Assembly (NCBI RefSeq): GCF_903866365.1
Contig: NZ_CAIPNF010000044.1
Location: 1 to 39,825 of the forward strand
Origin: an uncultured Thiocystis sp.
GTDB taxonomy: Bacteria; Pseudomonadota; Gammaproteobacteria; Chromatiales; Chromatiaceae
Reading direction: 5' to 3'
DNA: 39,825 nt
Shown: one piece after another, positions 27,679 through 36,841 of the stretch
How positions within the stretch are numbered: position 1 is the first letter of the stretch
How the letters are laid out: the number at the start of each line of letters is the position of its first letter
Program-made: the position numbers and the translations under genes
The notes under the pieces: generated by a model
Database searches by the model: none
Told to the model about the DNA's origin: nothing
What the model saw: the letters and a program-made list of their open reading frames with translations, nothing else

Positions 27679-28142
27679 GTTGGTCTCCGGTTGCAAAGGA
27701 TGCACGATACGCATCTTACGAGGCCGTCATCTCCCAGCATGAGAGCCAGGGGTGTCCACACAACACGAACATTGTTGTTTTCTTGACAACATTTCATGGC
27801 GTCTCTGGCTCCCACGCTCCGGCGTGGGAGCAGGCGGCGACGCTCCAGCGTTGCGTCTCGAACCCTTGTACCCAAGCCGACAGTGTCGCCTGCCATGTGC
27901 CCGCGCCGGCGCATCTCGGCAAGACCGTCGCGAGCGGCATGTCCTTGTGGCCACTCGGCAACCGCCTGACCGAGTGTCGTCGGATGCGGCGAACGAGAGT
28001 GAGCCACCTTGGGTCGCGAGTGATGCGGTACGGCTGGAACTCGTGCTCAAGGCGGCCTGATGCGCCCGCTCGCTGGAAGGAAACACCCGGCGACGATCTT
28101 CGCCGACTTCCAAAGCCGCGCCATCATTCGGCGTATGCTCAG
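27679..28142. other. 464-bp interval without a recognised gene
   Basis: The gap between the Uma2 gene and the FGE-like gene holds several overlapping frames that look like shadows and none that I recognise. Apart from the palindrome listed separately, the only structure noted is a smaller ACGCT/AGCGT pair beside it. The gap splits the accessory block into an upstream and a downstream half. Confidence 0.5.
27808..27831. repeat. palindromic repeat (GCTCCCACGC type)
   Basis: GCTCCCACGC (27808-27817) and GCGTGGGAGC (27822-27831) form a perfect 10-bp stem with a TCCG loop. A weaker ACGCTCCAGCGT follows at about 27840. Pairs of this kind, a CCCACGCTCCGGCGTGGG hairpin plus a CGCTCCAGCG hairpin, occur as dispersed intergenic repeats in many bacteria. 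Confidence 0.75.
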
Positions 28143-29399
28143 TTAGTCGATGAGGATGTCGCAACACACCCGAAACCCGTAGTAACAATCGTAGCGGCGG
28201 TCGGGAGCGCGGAAACGGGACGCGGCGCGACACCTCATCGGTGAGTCGCGCCAGGAGCCGCCGCGTAGCACACGGTCTTCCGTCTCTGCATTTGTCTCCC
28301 AGGCCGAGCCATCCGGCGGTGCGCCTGCGTAGCTTCCGTGCCAGCGATCCTGGCACCATTCCCGGACGTTGCCATGGACCTGATAGAGTCCGAAGGAATT
28401 GGAGGCAAACTGCTTGACTGGCACCGTGCATGTGCGCTTTTCACCTGCATAGCTGGCCCAGCGAGTGTCGATCCCGTTACCCCACCAGAATGCGCTAGCA
28501 CTGCCAGCGCGCGCTGCGTATTCCCATTCGGCCTCGCTTGGCAGACGATAGACAAATCCAGTCTGTTCGGTGAGCCAAACGCAATAGGTTTGTGCCGCGT
28601 TCCAGGTGACATTGATCGCCGGCATCCAGCCACGTCCCCAGCCTTGATCATGAGGTTTTTCCTGTCCGCTCTGGCGACAGAAGGCGTCGTATTCGTTGAA
28701 AGTTACGGCGCAGCTGCCGATGGCGAAAGCGCTGGCAAGAGTCACCGGATGCTGGGGGCCTTCGTCATGTTGTCTGTCTTGTTCGTCGTTGGGCGCACCC
28801 ATAAGAAAGTGTCCCGGCGGGATAATCAGCATCTCCGGACCCTTGCCGCCATCTTTTAGCGGATGGTGGAAAACGACCGACAAGCTCAGTGCCTCGGCGA
28901 TCTCGCGTCGGAATCGCTCCACCACGGCAGGAGGCTGACCATGCAGATTCTGCGATTTCAGAAGCTGCCGCATACGCTCCCGACGTTCGATCTGATCGTT
29001 CAGCCGCTGCAAGGTTTTGGCGACGTCTCTGGACTGTTCAGTGAATTGTTGGCTCTGCTGTTTCAACTGCGCGGCAAGCAACTGCTCACGCTGTTCAAGC
29101 CGGTCAACTCTGGCGCTCAATTTGGCCGATGTCTCGACGACGCTGGCCGCCTGTGCCGCAATCCTTGCCAGTTGACGCAGATAGTCGTCGGTACGCGCAT
29201 CGATGCCGAGTTCGAGAAACCGCAGGAGTTCCTCCTGTGGAATCGGTGGCTGAATCGCTTGGTTATCCATTGGCGTCTGCTCGTTCGCGACATCGGTCGT
29301 CAGTTCAAGAAACCGCGCCCGCTCCTCCTGTTCCAGAATCTGTCGGGCGCGCGCCGATTCTTGGTCGACCCGTAGAACGCCGGCCAATTTTTCCCACAT
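28143..29399 (-). CDS. coiled-coil protein with an FGE-sulfatase (SUMF1) domain
   Basis: In the 418-residue product, residues about 1-150 are strongly coiled-coil (SAKLSARVDRLEQREQLLAA and DVAKTLQRLNDQIERRERM). From about 185 to the end is an SUMF1/formylglycine-generating-type domain: MLIIPPGHFLMGAPNDEQD, NVTWNAAQTYCVWL, YRLPSEAEWEYAARAG, HGNVREWCQDRW and RVLRGGSW. The copper-binding SYCxRYR-type cysteines of true formylglycine-generating enzymes are not seen; the corresponding place reads MRCRAASRFRAP. It is therefore more likely a binding module or another enzyme of the fold. GGAG precedes the ATG. It lies 30 nt from the upstream dynamin-like gene. Confidence 0.88.
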   Translation of the reverse strand: MWEKLAGVLRVDQESARARQILEQEERARFLELTTDVANEQTPMDNQAIQPPIPQEELLRFLELGIDARTDDYLRQLARIAAQAASVVETSAKLSARVDRLEQREQLLAAQLKQQSQQFTEQSRDVAKTLQRLNDQIERRERMRQLLKSQNLHGQPPAVVERFRREIAEALSLSVVFHHPLKDGGKGPEMLIIPPGHFLMGAPNDEQDRQHDEGPQHPVTLASAFAIGSCAVTFNEYDAFCRQSGQEKPHDQGWGRGWMPAINVTWNAAQTYCVWLTEQTGFVYRLPSEAEWEYAARAGSASAFWWGNGIDTRWASYAGEKRTCTVPVKQFASNSFGLYQVHGNVREWCQDRWHGSYAGAPPDGSAWETNAETEDRVLRGGSWRDSPMRCRAASRFRAPDRRYDCYYGFRVCCDILID

Positions 29400-29429
29400 T
29401 TTTCTATTCTCCGTGCCAAAGGATCTCGC

Positions 29430-31688
29430 TCAATCCAAAACCGCCAGCGCCGCCCTTACCCCCTCGGCCTCCATCCGCAGCCGCTCAAGCGCGGCCTCGC
29501 GCTCGGCGGGCGCCGACTCGATACGTAACTCCAGCGTCTCCAACTCGGCCAAACGCTCGCCGAGCAACGCCTCGATCCGGGTCTCCCAATCGTCGCGCGC
29601 CCGCGCCCGCAGCAGCTCGGTCATATGCCCGGTCTGTTGCTCGAAACCGCGTCGCCAGTGGGCCAGCGCGCGTTCGACCTGACGCTGGAGCGCGCTCAGA
29701 CGCTCGGCGCGGGCGGATTGCTCATAGGCCTGGCGGCGCTCCTCGGCACGGCGGGTCAGTTCGTCGAGCCGGGTCTGTAGATGCGCCTGCTCCTTGCGGC
29801 TCTGCTCCAGCGCCCAGCCGGTGAGTTGGCGTTCGTTGGCGATGTCCTCGCAGCGCGCCAGTTGGGCGCGCGCCTCGCGCGCCTGCGTATCCAGCACGGC
29901 GAGTGCCGACCGCTGTTGCGCCTGAGCCTCGGGGTCGATGACCTCGATCTCTTGAGGACCGCCACTCAAGGCCGCACCGATCCGCTCGCCCCAGTAACCC
30001 AGTGACAAGCCTTCAAGCATCTTGAGCTTGTCGGCGATGGGCGGGGGCACCATACCCGTCAACTCGCCGCCCTTGCGGACGGTTTGCGCGACCTCGATGG
30101 TCTTGGTCACGGTTGAGGCGATGCGGGCCGTGTTGACCGCGACACCCGCGACCTTGGCGGTTTTGCCGACGAGCGAAGCGACCTTGAGGCCAGCCAGGGG
30201 CGCGGCCACGAACCACAACCCGACATCGGCGATTTCACCGAGCATCCGCCCGAACATCGCGCCGGCGTTACTGCCTTCGATCCGCTCAATGATCCGCGGC
30301 AGGGGCAGCGCGGCCAGTTGTTCGCGCTGCGTCAGGAGTTCACGCAGCGCGCGCTCCGGCTCGGTCAGGTCCATCTCCGGCAGGCGGGCCAGACGTTCTG
30401 CCTGGGCCGCAAACTCGCCCGCGCGCGCCTCCAACTCGCTCTGAAGCTGAGAGAAACGGGCCAGGTCAAGGAAGTCGCCGGGCGCGACGGGTTCCGTCGG
30501 GGGCAGACGCAGGTTGAGCGCCGTGACCTGGGCCTCGGGCAGATCCAGACCGCCATGTTCGGCGGACAATTCGCTCAAGCCGCGCGCCACCGCGCTCAAG
30601 GCGGCGCGCAGCGCCTCGGCGCCGTCTTGGGAAAAGGTCTCCCAATCCGCTTCCTCCTGGACCGTCTCGGCCAATGGGATCAGCGCGCGATCCAGTCCTT
30701 GGTTGCCCTGTTGGACAATCCCCCGTGCCTTGACCGAGAGTGCCTCGCGCGCCTCCCGCGCACGCGCGTGGTGGGTGGATTTGAGTTCGGTCAGCGCCGT
30801 GCGGCGTTGCAAGAGTTCGGAGCGCAGGACGCGGGTGTCTTCCTCGGAGCGCGCGGCGCAGGCGCGTTGCGCATCGGCGTTCTGGCCGAGCGCGTTTTCC
30901 AGCAGCGGGCGCAACTCGGCGCACAGGCGGCGCAGCCGGATCGCGCCGCGGTCGTCGCGCGCGCGGGCGAGGAAGTCGCGAATGTCCTCGCATCCGAGGC
31001 CGTGGCGGCTGACGGGCGCGAGACGGGCACGGATTCCGGCCTGGGATTCGATCTGGCTCGACCAGCGATCCAGATCCGGACGCTGTTCGCCGCGCGTCAC
31101 TGCCTCCTCGATCTCGTCCCAGCGCGCGACCAGGAGCTTGACGCGCTTGCCGTCGCCGGCGATCTGGCGCAGCGTGGCCATGTCGGCGGCGTCCGGGCCG
31201 CGCGGGGCGATCAGATAGAGCACGGCGTCGGCCTGCTGGATTTGGGCGGCGGTGTAGTCGCGGTTGCGCGACGACATCCCTCCGAGTCCGGGCAGATCGA
31301 CGATCGAGATCCCGCGCAGCCAGTCGAGCGGGAGCGCGACCGCGGCGCAGGCGGCACCCTCGGGCGCCTCGGTGGTGGCGCGCGCCAGGCCGTCGGCGTC
31401 GAGCGGCAGGACACTGCCGTCGCTCCCGATGAGTTGCATGGTGCGCGTCGGGCCGTACTCGATGAAGGTCGGCAACGCGGTGGTCTCCTCGCGCGCGGTC
31501 TGGAGCAGGGGTTCGCCGATCAGCGTGTTGAGCAGGCTGCTCTTGCCGACCGAGAAGGCGCCAAGCAGGATAATCCGGAGCGGCGCGTCGGAGGGCAGAA
31601 GGCGCTCGGCGAGCCGGTCGACCGTCTCGTGCCAGGATGTGGGCAAGCGATTTTTGACCTCGTCGAGCAGTGGCTGTGGGGTATTCAT
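29430..31688 (-). CDS. bacterial dynamin-like GTPase, 752 residues
   Basis: The start at 31688 has GGAG six bases upstream. The GTPase domain has G1 GAFSVGKS at 43-50, G3 DLPG at 131-134 and a G4-like ARWD at 188-191. A long helical stalk with many Arg/Glu-rich heptads follows. About residues 475-540 are hydrophobic/amphipathic (MFGRMLGEIADVGLWFVAAP and following), in the position of the membrane paddle of bacterial dynamin-like proteins. The C-terminus is again coiled coil. It is probably a membrane-remodelling GTPase that pairs with the neighbouring dynamin-type protein, as such proteins are often encoded in tandem. Confidence 0.9.
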   Translation of the reverse strand: MNTPQPLLDEVKNRLPTSWHETVDRLAERLLPSDAPLRIILLGAFSVGKSSLLNTLIGEPLLQTAREETTALPTFIEYGPTRTMQLIGSDGSVLPLDADGLARATTEAPEGAACAAVALPLDWLRGISIVDLPGLGGMSSRNRDYTAAQIQQADAVLYLIAPRGPDAADMATLRQIAGDGKRVKLLVARWDEIEEAVTRGEQRPDLDRWSSQIESQAGIRARLAPVSRHGLGCEDIRDFLARARDDRGAIRLRRLCAELRPLLENALGQNADAQRACAARSEEDTRVLRSELLQRRTALTELKSTHHARAREAREALSVKARGIVQQGNQGLDRALIPLAETVQEEADWETFSQDGAEALRAALSAVARGLSELSAEHGGLDLPEAQVTALNLRLPPTEPVAPGDFLDLARFSQLQSELEARAGEFAAQAERLARLPEMDLTEPERALRELLTQREQLAALPLPRIIERIEGSNAGAMFGRMLGEIADVGLWFVAAPLAGLKVASLVGKTAKVAGVAVNTARIASTVTKTIEVAQTVRKGGELTGMVPPPIADKLKMLEGLSLGYWGERIGAALSGGPQEIEVIDPEAQAQQRSALAVLDTQAREARAQLARCEDIANERQLTGWALEQSRKEQAHLQTRLDELTRRAEERRQAYEQSARAERLSALQRQVERALAHWRRGFEQQTGHMTELLRARARDDWETRIEALLGERLAELETLELRIESAPAEREAALERLRMEAEGVRAALAVLD

Positions 31689-31698
31689 GGTTGTCTCC

Positions 31699-33665
31699 TC
31701 AGGCATTGAGCGCGGTCTGGGTCAGATCCTGGACCTCGGCCAGCGCCTGACGGCCCGCGGCGAGTTCGGCGCGGCGCGCCTCGATCTGGACTTGGTCCTG
31801 TTGCAGCAGGGTCTGAATCTCCTGCTGCTGGGCGCGTTTGGCGTTCAGCGGTTCGAGCATCTGTTCCTGGACGCAACCCGCCAGCATCCCGGCCTGGTCC
31901 ATAAACACCTAGAACAGCGTGTCGGCGAGATAACGCTCGATGGCCTCGACGATCTCGGTCAGTTGGGCGGTGGTATTGCGGTGCAGCCGCTTGAGCGTGT
32001 CCTGAACCAGCGCCTCCTCGTCCTGCCGCGCCTGCTGCTCGGCGGCGCGCATTTCCTTTTCCTTTTGGGCCATCTGCCGCTCGTATTTCTTGCGCGCGGC
32101 TTCGAGATTGATGAGGCGTCCGGTGCGCGCGAATTCTTCGTCCTGAATCGCCTGCAAGGCCGCCTCGCGCTCGCGCTGGGTCTCGCGCAATTCGGCGCGT
32201 TCGCTCTCGTAACGCTTGAGGTTGCGGTCATCCTTGCGAGTGACGGTTTCATAGGTGGCAGAGAGCCAGAGGAAACCGCTGCCCCAATCACTGGCCTTGC
32301 GTCTTTCCTCATAGACCAAGGGTGCCGGCGGGGAACCCATGCCTTCCAGTTGGCGCTGGACGCGCGTCAGATTCGCCTCGGCCTGACGGCGCTTCTGTTC
32401 ATCAATGGCGTTGTTCGCAAGCTCAGTATCGAGCGAGTTGAGTTCGTCGTTCAGCCGCTCCATCTCCTCGTTCAGCTGCGCGCTGCGACGGCGATGATCT
32501 TCCAGCGCCGAAAAATCGAAATCCAGATTGAGCGCGAGTTCAGGCAGCCGGATGTGCATCTTTCCCAGATTGGATTCGATGTGACTGGCATGCTGGGCCA
32601 TGGCGTCCAGATAGCGGGCGCGCAGTCCATCGAGCCCCTGGCGCAGTTGGTCTTTCTGTTGCCGCCAATTCTGGTCGAGCTGGGTCGCCATGCCTTTGTA
32701 TTGCCGATCCAACTCCTCGGGAAGACCGATCTTCGGGTGCTTGTTGGCCAGCATCCGGCGGATGTAAGACTCGGTCACCTGATCCTCGATCGAGTCGCGC
32801 AGACCGGTCAGCGGTTTGAGCAGTTGGTCGCGAATGGCGTCGATGATGACGCGCGCCGCGCGCTCGTGCTCCTCGCGCGATTCGGCGGTTTCGCGATCCT
32901 CGTCCTGCTTGAGTTCGCGGATTTCCAGGTCGAGCCGCTGTAGCTCCTGGGCGCGGGCCTCGGCGCTCGTGTCGGCGTCGAGCTGGCGGAGCTCGCTGTC
33001 GATGTAGTCGGCGAGCTGCGATTGGATGTCGGCTAACTGGGTCAGCGGCTTGAGGATGATCTGCGCCTGGGCCTCGCCGCTGGTCACCATCTCGGCGATG
33101 CGCTGAGCCAGGCGGTCGATGCCCGAGCGTCGGCGGCGCTCGGGGTCCGGATCGCGGCCCCAGCGGGCGCTGACTCCGAACAGATGATCGGGGCTGGTCA
33201 GGCGGGCGATCTTCTCGCCGTGGCTGTCTCCAAGGATCTTGGTTTGAGCGCCTCATCGTCGCTCCAGGCGATTTCTTCGGCTGGCCTGCCATCCTGATAG
33301 TGGATCAGAATGAATCGTTCATCACGCCCAGGCGACAGCGCATGTAAGAAGGTATTGACTGCGGTGGTGGCATCGTTAGCGACCCAAAGTAATTCGATGC
33401 CAAGCAGGGCATTCAGTAATTCGGACTTGCCGCGCGAGAATTCGCCCAGCACTGCCAACTGCACCCGGTCGGATTCCAGACCGCGCTTGAGTTCGTCGAA
33501 GCGGGCGTGCGCGGTTTTGAGTTCGGCGCTGCCGAAACGCCCGAACAGGTCTTGCGTGCGTGCGAGACAATCGCGTGCCCGCTGGATGTGGAATTGGCGC
33601 TCTTCAAGACCGCGCGACAGGGATTCGTTCATGGCAGAAGCCTGATGAAGAGGTTGGATGTCCAT
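31699..33665 (-). pseudogene. dynamin-like GTPase gene broken by deletion, frameshift and an amber codon
   Basis: Three pieces make one gene. 33665-33198 encodes the N-terminal GTPase part with G1 GEFSRGKS at 74-81 and a threonine-containing DATTAVNTF switch, then runs into a stop. In another frame the sequence from about 33250 reads TKILGDSHGEKIARLTSPDH then LFGVSARWGRD, and continues through the helical stalk to a TAG at 31909-31911. The same frame then resumes for 69 residues of coiled coil (31908-31699). G3 and G4 are missing, so an internal part of the GTPase domain has been deleted. No GTPase activity is expected. The fragment from 33090 could still be made as a stalk-only protein. Confidence 0.8.
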
Positions 33666-33821
33666 CGTGATCGGTTACCTGAGCAGGAAAGCGTGATAGC
33701 GGAACAGTGGCGCACCCATCACAGCAGGTACGCCTGTCGCTTAGGCGTGCGAAAATCAACGCGAATGGCTTGTGTGATCGGCGCCCCTCCTTGCCGCGAA
33801 CTCGAACGCATGCCGACGGCT

Positions 33822-34031
33822 CTAACGGTTTCCGGCAAGCCCGCGCAAGGCGGCGGACAGCAATCCGAGGGGATTTGCGAGACTGGATCGCCGCGTCAGC
33901 GGCGCATGGCCGCAGGCGGGGCAGGCATCGAAATATTCGCCCGGCATGAGCGCATCGCTGCGCGGCGCCACGGTCTTTGACCAACCGCAGGCGGGACAAC
34001 CGACGGTGATGGGTGCGGGAAGGATTGGCAT
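33822..34031 (-). CDS. small zinc-ribbon protein
   Basis: The product has 69 residues, with AGGGAA ahead of the ATG at 34031. Two CPACG knuckles (VGCPACGWSKTV and FDACPACGHAPL) form a four-cysteine zinc ribbon, and a short Ala/Leu-rich helix forms the tail. It is the first gene of the minus-strand accessory block, upstream of the broken dynamin gene, and may belong to it. The function is unknown. The 253-bp region to the divergent gene at 34285 presumably holds promoters, though no clear boxes were found. Confidence 0.75.
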   Translation of the reverse strand: MPILPAPITVGCPACGWSKTVAPRSDALMPGEYFDACPACGHAPLTRRSSLANPLGLLSAALRGLAGNR

Positions 34032-34284
34032 CGTGACGTTCCCTATTATCCTTGTCGATCTCGCGCACCCGCGCAGACGCGCCAGGCATCTCGAATGGCG
34101 GTCTCGCGCGGAGGCTGACGCCACGAAAAACAGTTTAAAGGCAAATCCGTGGTTAAAATGTCATTTTATCTGGTCACATGCCAAAAATTGATCGGCAGTG
34201 TGAACCCGTTGGCATTCTGACCATCACGATTTTGCGACGCCTGACATGCTCAGGATGCTCCCCCAACAACCGAGAGACCAAACC

Positions 34285-34608
34285 ATGCTCAATAAAACCA
34301 GACGCTTTTTGACCTCCCTGTTGCCCGTCGCTCCGAATCGTCGCGGCGAGTGCAACCGCTGCGGTAGCTGTTGCAAGCTCCCCTACCCCTGCCCTTTTCT
34401 GCGCTTCGATGACGCAGGACTGAGCAGTTGCGCCGTCTATTACTTCCGCCCGCCCAGTTGTCGTAAATATCCGCGCGTCGCGGCCGAGAACCTGACCCCG
34501 CAAACCTGCGGGTTCTTTTTCGTCGCGCCGGAACAGATCGGCCACCGACCCGCGCCCGGTTTCGAGCCAGCATCGGTACAGGTTCGGACCGCCGAAGAGC
34601 CTGGGTGA
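34285..34608 (+). CDS. YkgJ-type Cys-cluster (zinc/iron-chelating) protein
   Basis: The 107-residue protein starts at 34285 with GAGAG seven bases upstream. The N-terminus after the basic leader reads ECNRCGSCCKLPYPCPFLRF, the C-x2-C-x2-CC pattern of the YkgJ/CxxCxxCC family, and further cysteines follow in LSSCAVYYFRPPSCRKYP and TPQTCGFFF. Members are thought to chelate zinc or iron, and their cellular role is not defined. It is convergent with the aminotransferase gene. Confidence 0.82.
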   Translation: MLNKTRRFLTSLLPVAPNRRGECNRCGSCCKLPYPCPFLRFDDAGLSSCAVYYFRPPSCRKYPRVAAENLTPQTCGFFFVAPEQIGHRPAPGFEPASVQVRTAEEPG

Positions 34609-34627
34609 GGTGCCGCGTCGCGACGGG

Positions 34628-35812
34628 TCAGCCGCCTGACAGAAACTCCCCGATCCGTCGCACGCCCTCGTCCAGCTCGCGAAGATCGCGGGTATAGGCG
34701 AAGCGCACATGCCGCCCCGCCGCATGTTCGCCGAAGTCCTGACCGGGCGTCACCGCGACGCCTGCCTCCTGCAGCAGCCGGGACGCGAAACTCATCGCGT
34801 CCTCCGCCACCCGCTCGGGCAGACCCGCGTAGAGATAGAAGGCACCGGCGGGCACATTCGGGATCCAGAAACCGAGCCCGCGCAGCGCGCTTAACAGCCG
34901 GTCGCGCCGCTGCCGAAAGATCCCGCGCCGTTCCTCGACGATTGCCAGCGTCGTCGCGTCGAAGGCCGCCAGCGCCGCATGCTGGGCCAGCGTGTTGGCG
35001 GCGATGTAGAGATTCTGCGCCAGACGCTCCAGCACCCCGACCGCCTCCCGTGGCGCGATCGCCCAGCCGATGCGCCAGCCGGTCATGCCGAAATATTTGG
35101 AAAAACTGTTGATGACATAGAGATCGGTCGACCCGACCGACAAGGCGGTGCGGGCGGGCGTCTCATAGGTGAGCCCCCGATAGATCTCGTCGACGATCAG
35201 CGCCGCCCCGCGCGCGCGGCAGAGCGCGTACAGTTCGGCGAGCGCGGCGGGATCCAGCACCGAGCCGGTCGGATTGGCGGGCGAGGCGACGAGCACCGCG
35301 CGAATCCCCTGCCCCCAGGCCGCTTCCGCCTGCCCAACGGTCAAGCGATAGTCGTTCTCCGGTGTCAGCGGAACCGCCACCGGTTCGACCCCCATCAGGC
35401 GCAGCACCTGCCGATAGCAGGGATAGGAGGGATCGCCGATCAGCACGCGGTCGCCCGGCTCCAGCAGCGCGGAGAACGTCAGTTGCAAGGCACCGGAAGC
35501 GCCCGGCGCGATCAGCACGCGCGCGGGTTCGACTGTCACGCCGTCGCGCCGTCCATAGTCGTCCGCAATCGCCTGCCGCAAGGCCGGCAGACCCGCCGCC
35601 GGGGTATAGCGCGTCTGACCTCGGGCAAGCGCCGCCTGCCCCGCCGCCACGATGGGCGCGGGGGTCGGGAAATCCGGCTCGCCGATCTCCAGATGCACGA
35701 TGGAGCGCCCGAGCGCCTCCAGTTCACGCGTCCGCGCCAGCAGGCGCATCACATGAAAGGGCTCCACCGCCCGGGCGCGGGCCGCGAGATGGCTGTCGCC
35801 GAGGTTCCGCAT
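34628..35812 (-). CDS. class I/II PLP-dependent aminotransferase
   Basis: The 394-residue aminotransferase of fold type I is probably aspartate/aromatic-like. The PLP lysine is K239 in NSFSKYFGMTGWRIGW. Other family motifs are EIGEPDFPTPAPI near the start, RYTPAAGLPALRQAIA, ASPANPTGSVLD and VDEIYRGLTYE. The start at 35812 is chosen; a GTG at 35824 overlaps the stop of the upstream phosphatase gene. The exact substrate cannot be told. Coupling with cbbY is close (8-nt gap), though a functional link is not obvious. Confidence 0.92.
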   Translation of the reverse strand: MRNLGDSHLAARARAVEPFHVMRLLARTRELEALGRSIVHLEIGEPDFPTPAPIVAAGQAALARGQTRYTPAAGLPALRQAIADDYGRRDGVTVEPARVLIAPGASGALQLTFSALLEPGDRVLIGDPSYPCYRQVLRLMGVEPVAVPLTPENDYRLTVGQAEAAWGQGIRAVLVASPANPTGSVLDPAALAELYALCRARGAALIVDEIYRGLTYETPARTALSVGSTDLYVINSFSKYFGMTGWRIGWAIAPREAVGVLERLAQNLYIAANTLAQHAALAAFDATTLAIVEERRGIFRQRRDRLLSALRGLGFWIPNVPAGAFYLYAGLPERVAEDAMSFASRLLQEAGVAVTPGQDFGEHAAGRHVRFAYTRDLRELDEGVRRIGEFLSGG

Positions 35813-35820
35813 GGACGGCT

Positions 35821-36600
35821 TCACGCGTCCTGATGCGCCAGACGGTGCAGCCGATCCAGCGTCGCCAGATCGACGAAGGGGCTGTCGCCAAGCGCGCCGG
35901 ACAGCACGCGCGCGGGCTGTCCGGGATCGCCGAGCCGATCCACCACCAGTGGCGCGGCCGCGAAATCCTGCGCGGCGGTATAGTCGTTGACAGTCACCAG
36001 CAGCGCCTTCAACCCGGCCGCCAGCGCCGCGCGCGCGCCATTGTCGGAGTCCTCGACCGCCACGCACTCGCGCGCGTCGAGTCCCAGCTCGTCGAGCGCC
36101 AGCCGAAAGATATCCGGCGCCGGCTTTTTGGCCGGCACCACATCCCCCGCCGCGATCACCTCGAACCAGTCCCGCAGACCGGGCTCGCCGCAATGATCGA
36201 GCAATTCGGTCACATTTTCCGGCGTGGTCGTGGTCGCGATCGCCAGCCGGATCCCGGCCGCGCGTGCCTCGCGCAACAGACGCAGCACGCCGGGACGCAG
36301 CGGAATAGCCCCGGTTTGCAGCAGCGACACATACTGCCGGGTCTTCGCGCGATGCAGACCGCCGATAAAGGCGTCCGGATCCAGCGCCGGGTCGAGCCGG
36401 ATGCCGTCGGATTCCATGAAATAGCGAATCCGCTCCTTGCCGCCGGTCACCGTCAGCAGTTCGCCGTAACGCTCGACATCCCAGACCCAATCCAGACCGG
36501 CCTCCGCGAAGGCGGCATTGAAGGCGGGCCGATGGCCATCGCGCTCGGTATCGGCGAGCGTGCCATCGACATCGAAAAGAATGGCCTTGAACCCATACAT
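35821..36600 (-). CDS. cbbY: CbbY-type HAD phosphatase
   Basis: This 259-residue HAD hydrolase has the nucleophile motif DVDGTLADTERDGHRPAFN (Asp10, Asp12), the typical CbbY start, and TGGKERIRYFM. Motif II lies in LAIATTTTPENV, then KKPAPDIFRLAL and the acidic motif AVEDSDNGARAA. CbbY dephosphorylates the RuBisCO inhibitor xylulose-1,5-bisphosphate in Calvin-cycle organisms, which fits an autotroph. GGAG lies six bases before the ATG. No other cbb gene is in the window. Confidence 0.9.
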   Translation of the reverse strand: MYGFKAILFDVDGTLADTERDGHRPAFNAAFAEAGLDWVWDVERYGELLTVTGGKERIRYFMESDGIRLDPALDPDAFIGGLHRAKTRQYVSLLQTGAIPLRPGVLRLLREARAAGIRLAIATTTTPENVTELLDHCGEPGLRDWFEVIAAGDVVPAKKPAPDIFRLALDELGLDARECVAVEDSDNGARAALAAGLKALLVTVNDYTAAQDFAAAPLVVDRLGDPGQPARVLSGALGDSPFVDLATLDRLHRLAHQDA

Positions 36601-36841
36601 ATCAGGACTCCAAACGCTGAATCGTCACTGTCCGCGCGGCACGCGCAAGCATGAAGATTACCTGACTACGGATGCCCGCGCATCGCTGGCGCTCCGTGGA
36701 GCGGTACTTTCCGCGATCTGTCGAGTTGCCCCATTGACTCAGATCTGGTACTTAAGAGCGTTTTTCGCGGTGCGGATCCGGAAATGACTTTGGATCCACG
36801 CTGTGGGCATTCCACCACGACGAAGCCTTCGGGAGAGATCA

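Noticed and set aside
28143-29399. diversity-generating retroelement target, because the C-terminal FGE fold is a common target type
   Set aside because: No reverse transcriptase and no template repeat were seen nearby.
30318-31709. 463-residue plus-strand frame
   Set aside because: Antisense shadow of the dynamin-like GTPase at 29430-31688.
31264-32943. 559-residue plus-strand frame opposite the dynamin-like genes
   Set aside because: It crosses two minus-strand genes with clear GTPase and coiled-coil signatures and has no ribosome binding site or recognisable motif.
35824-36490. long N-terminal extension of the aminotransferase frame
   Set aside because: The extra residues lie in another frame of cbbY and are Arg/Ala-rich shadow sequence; the aminotransferase homology starts at 35812.
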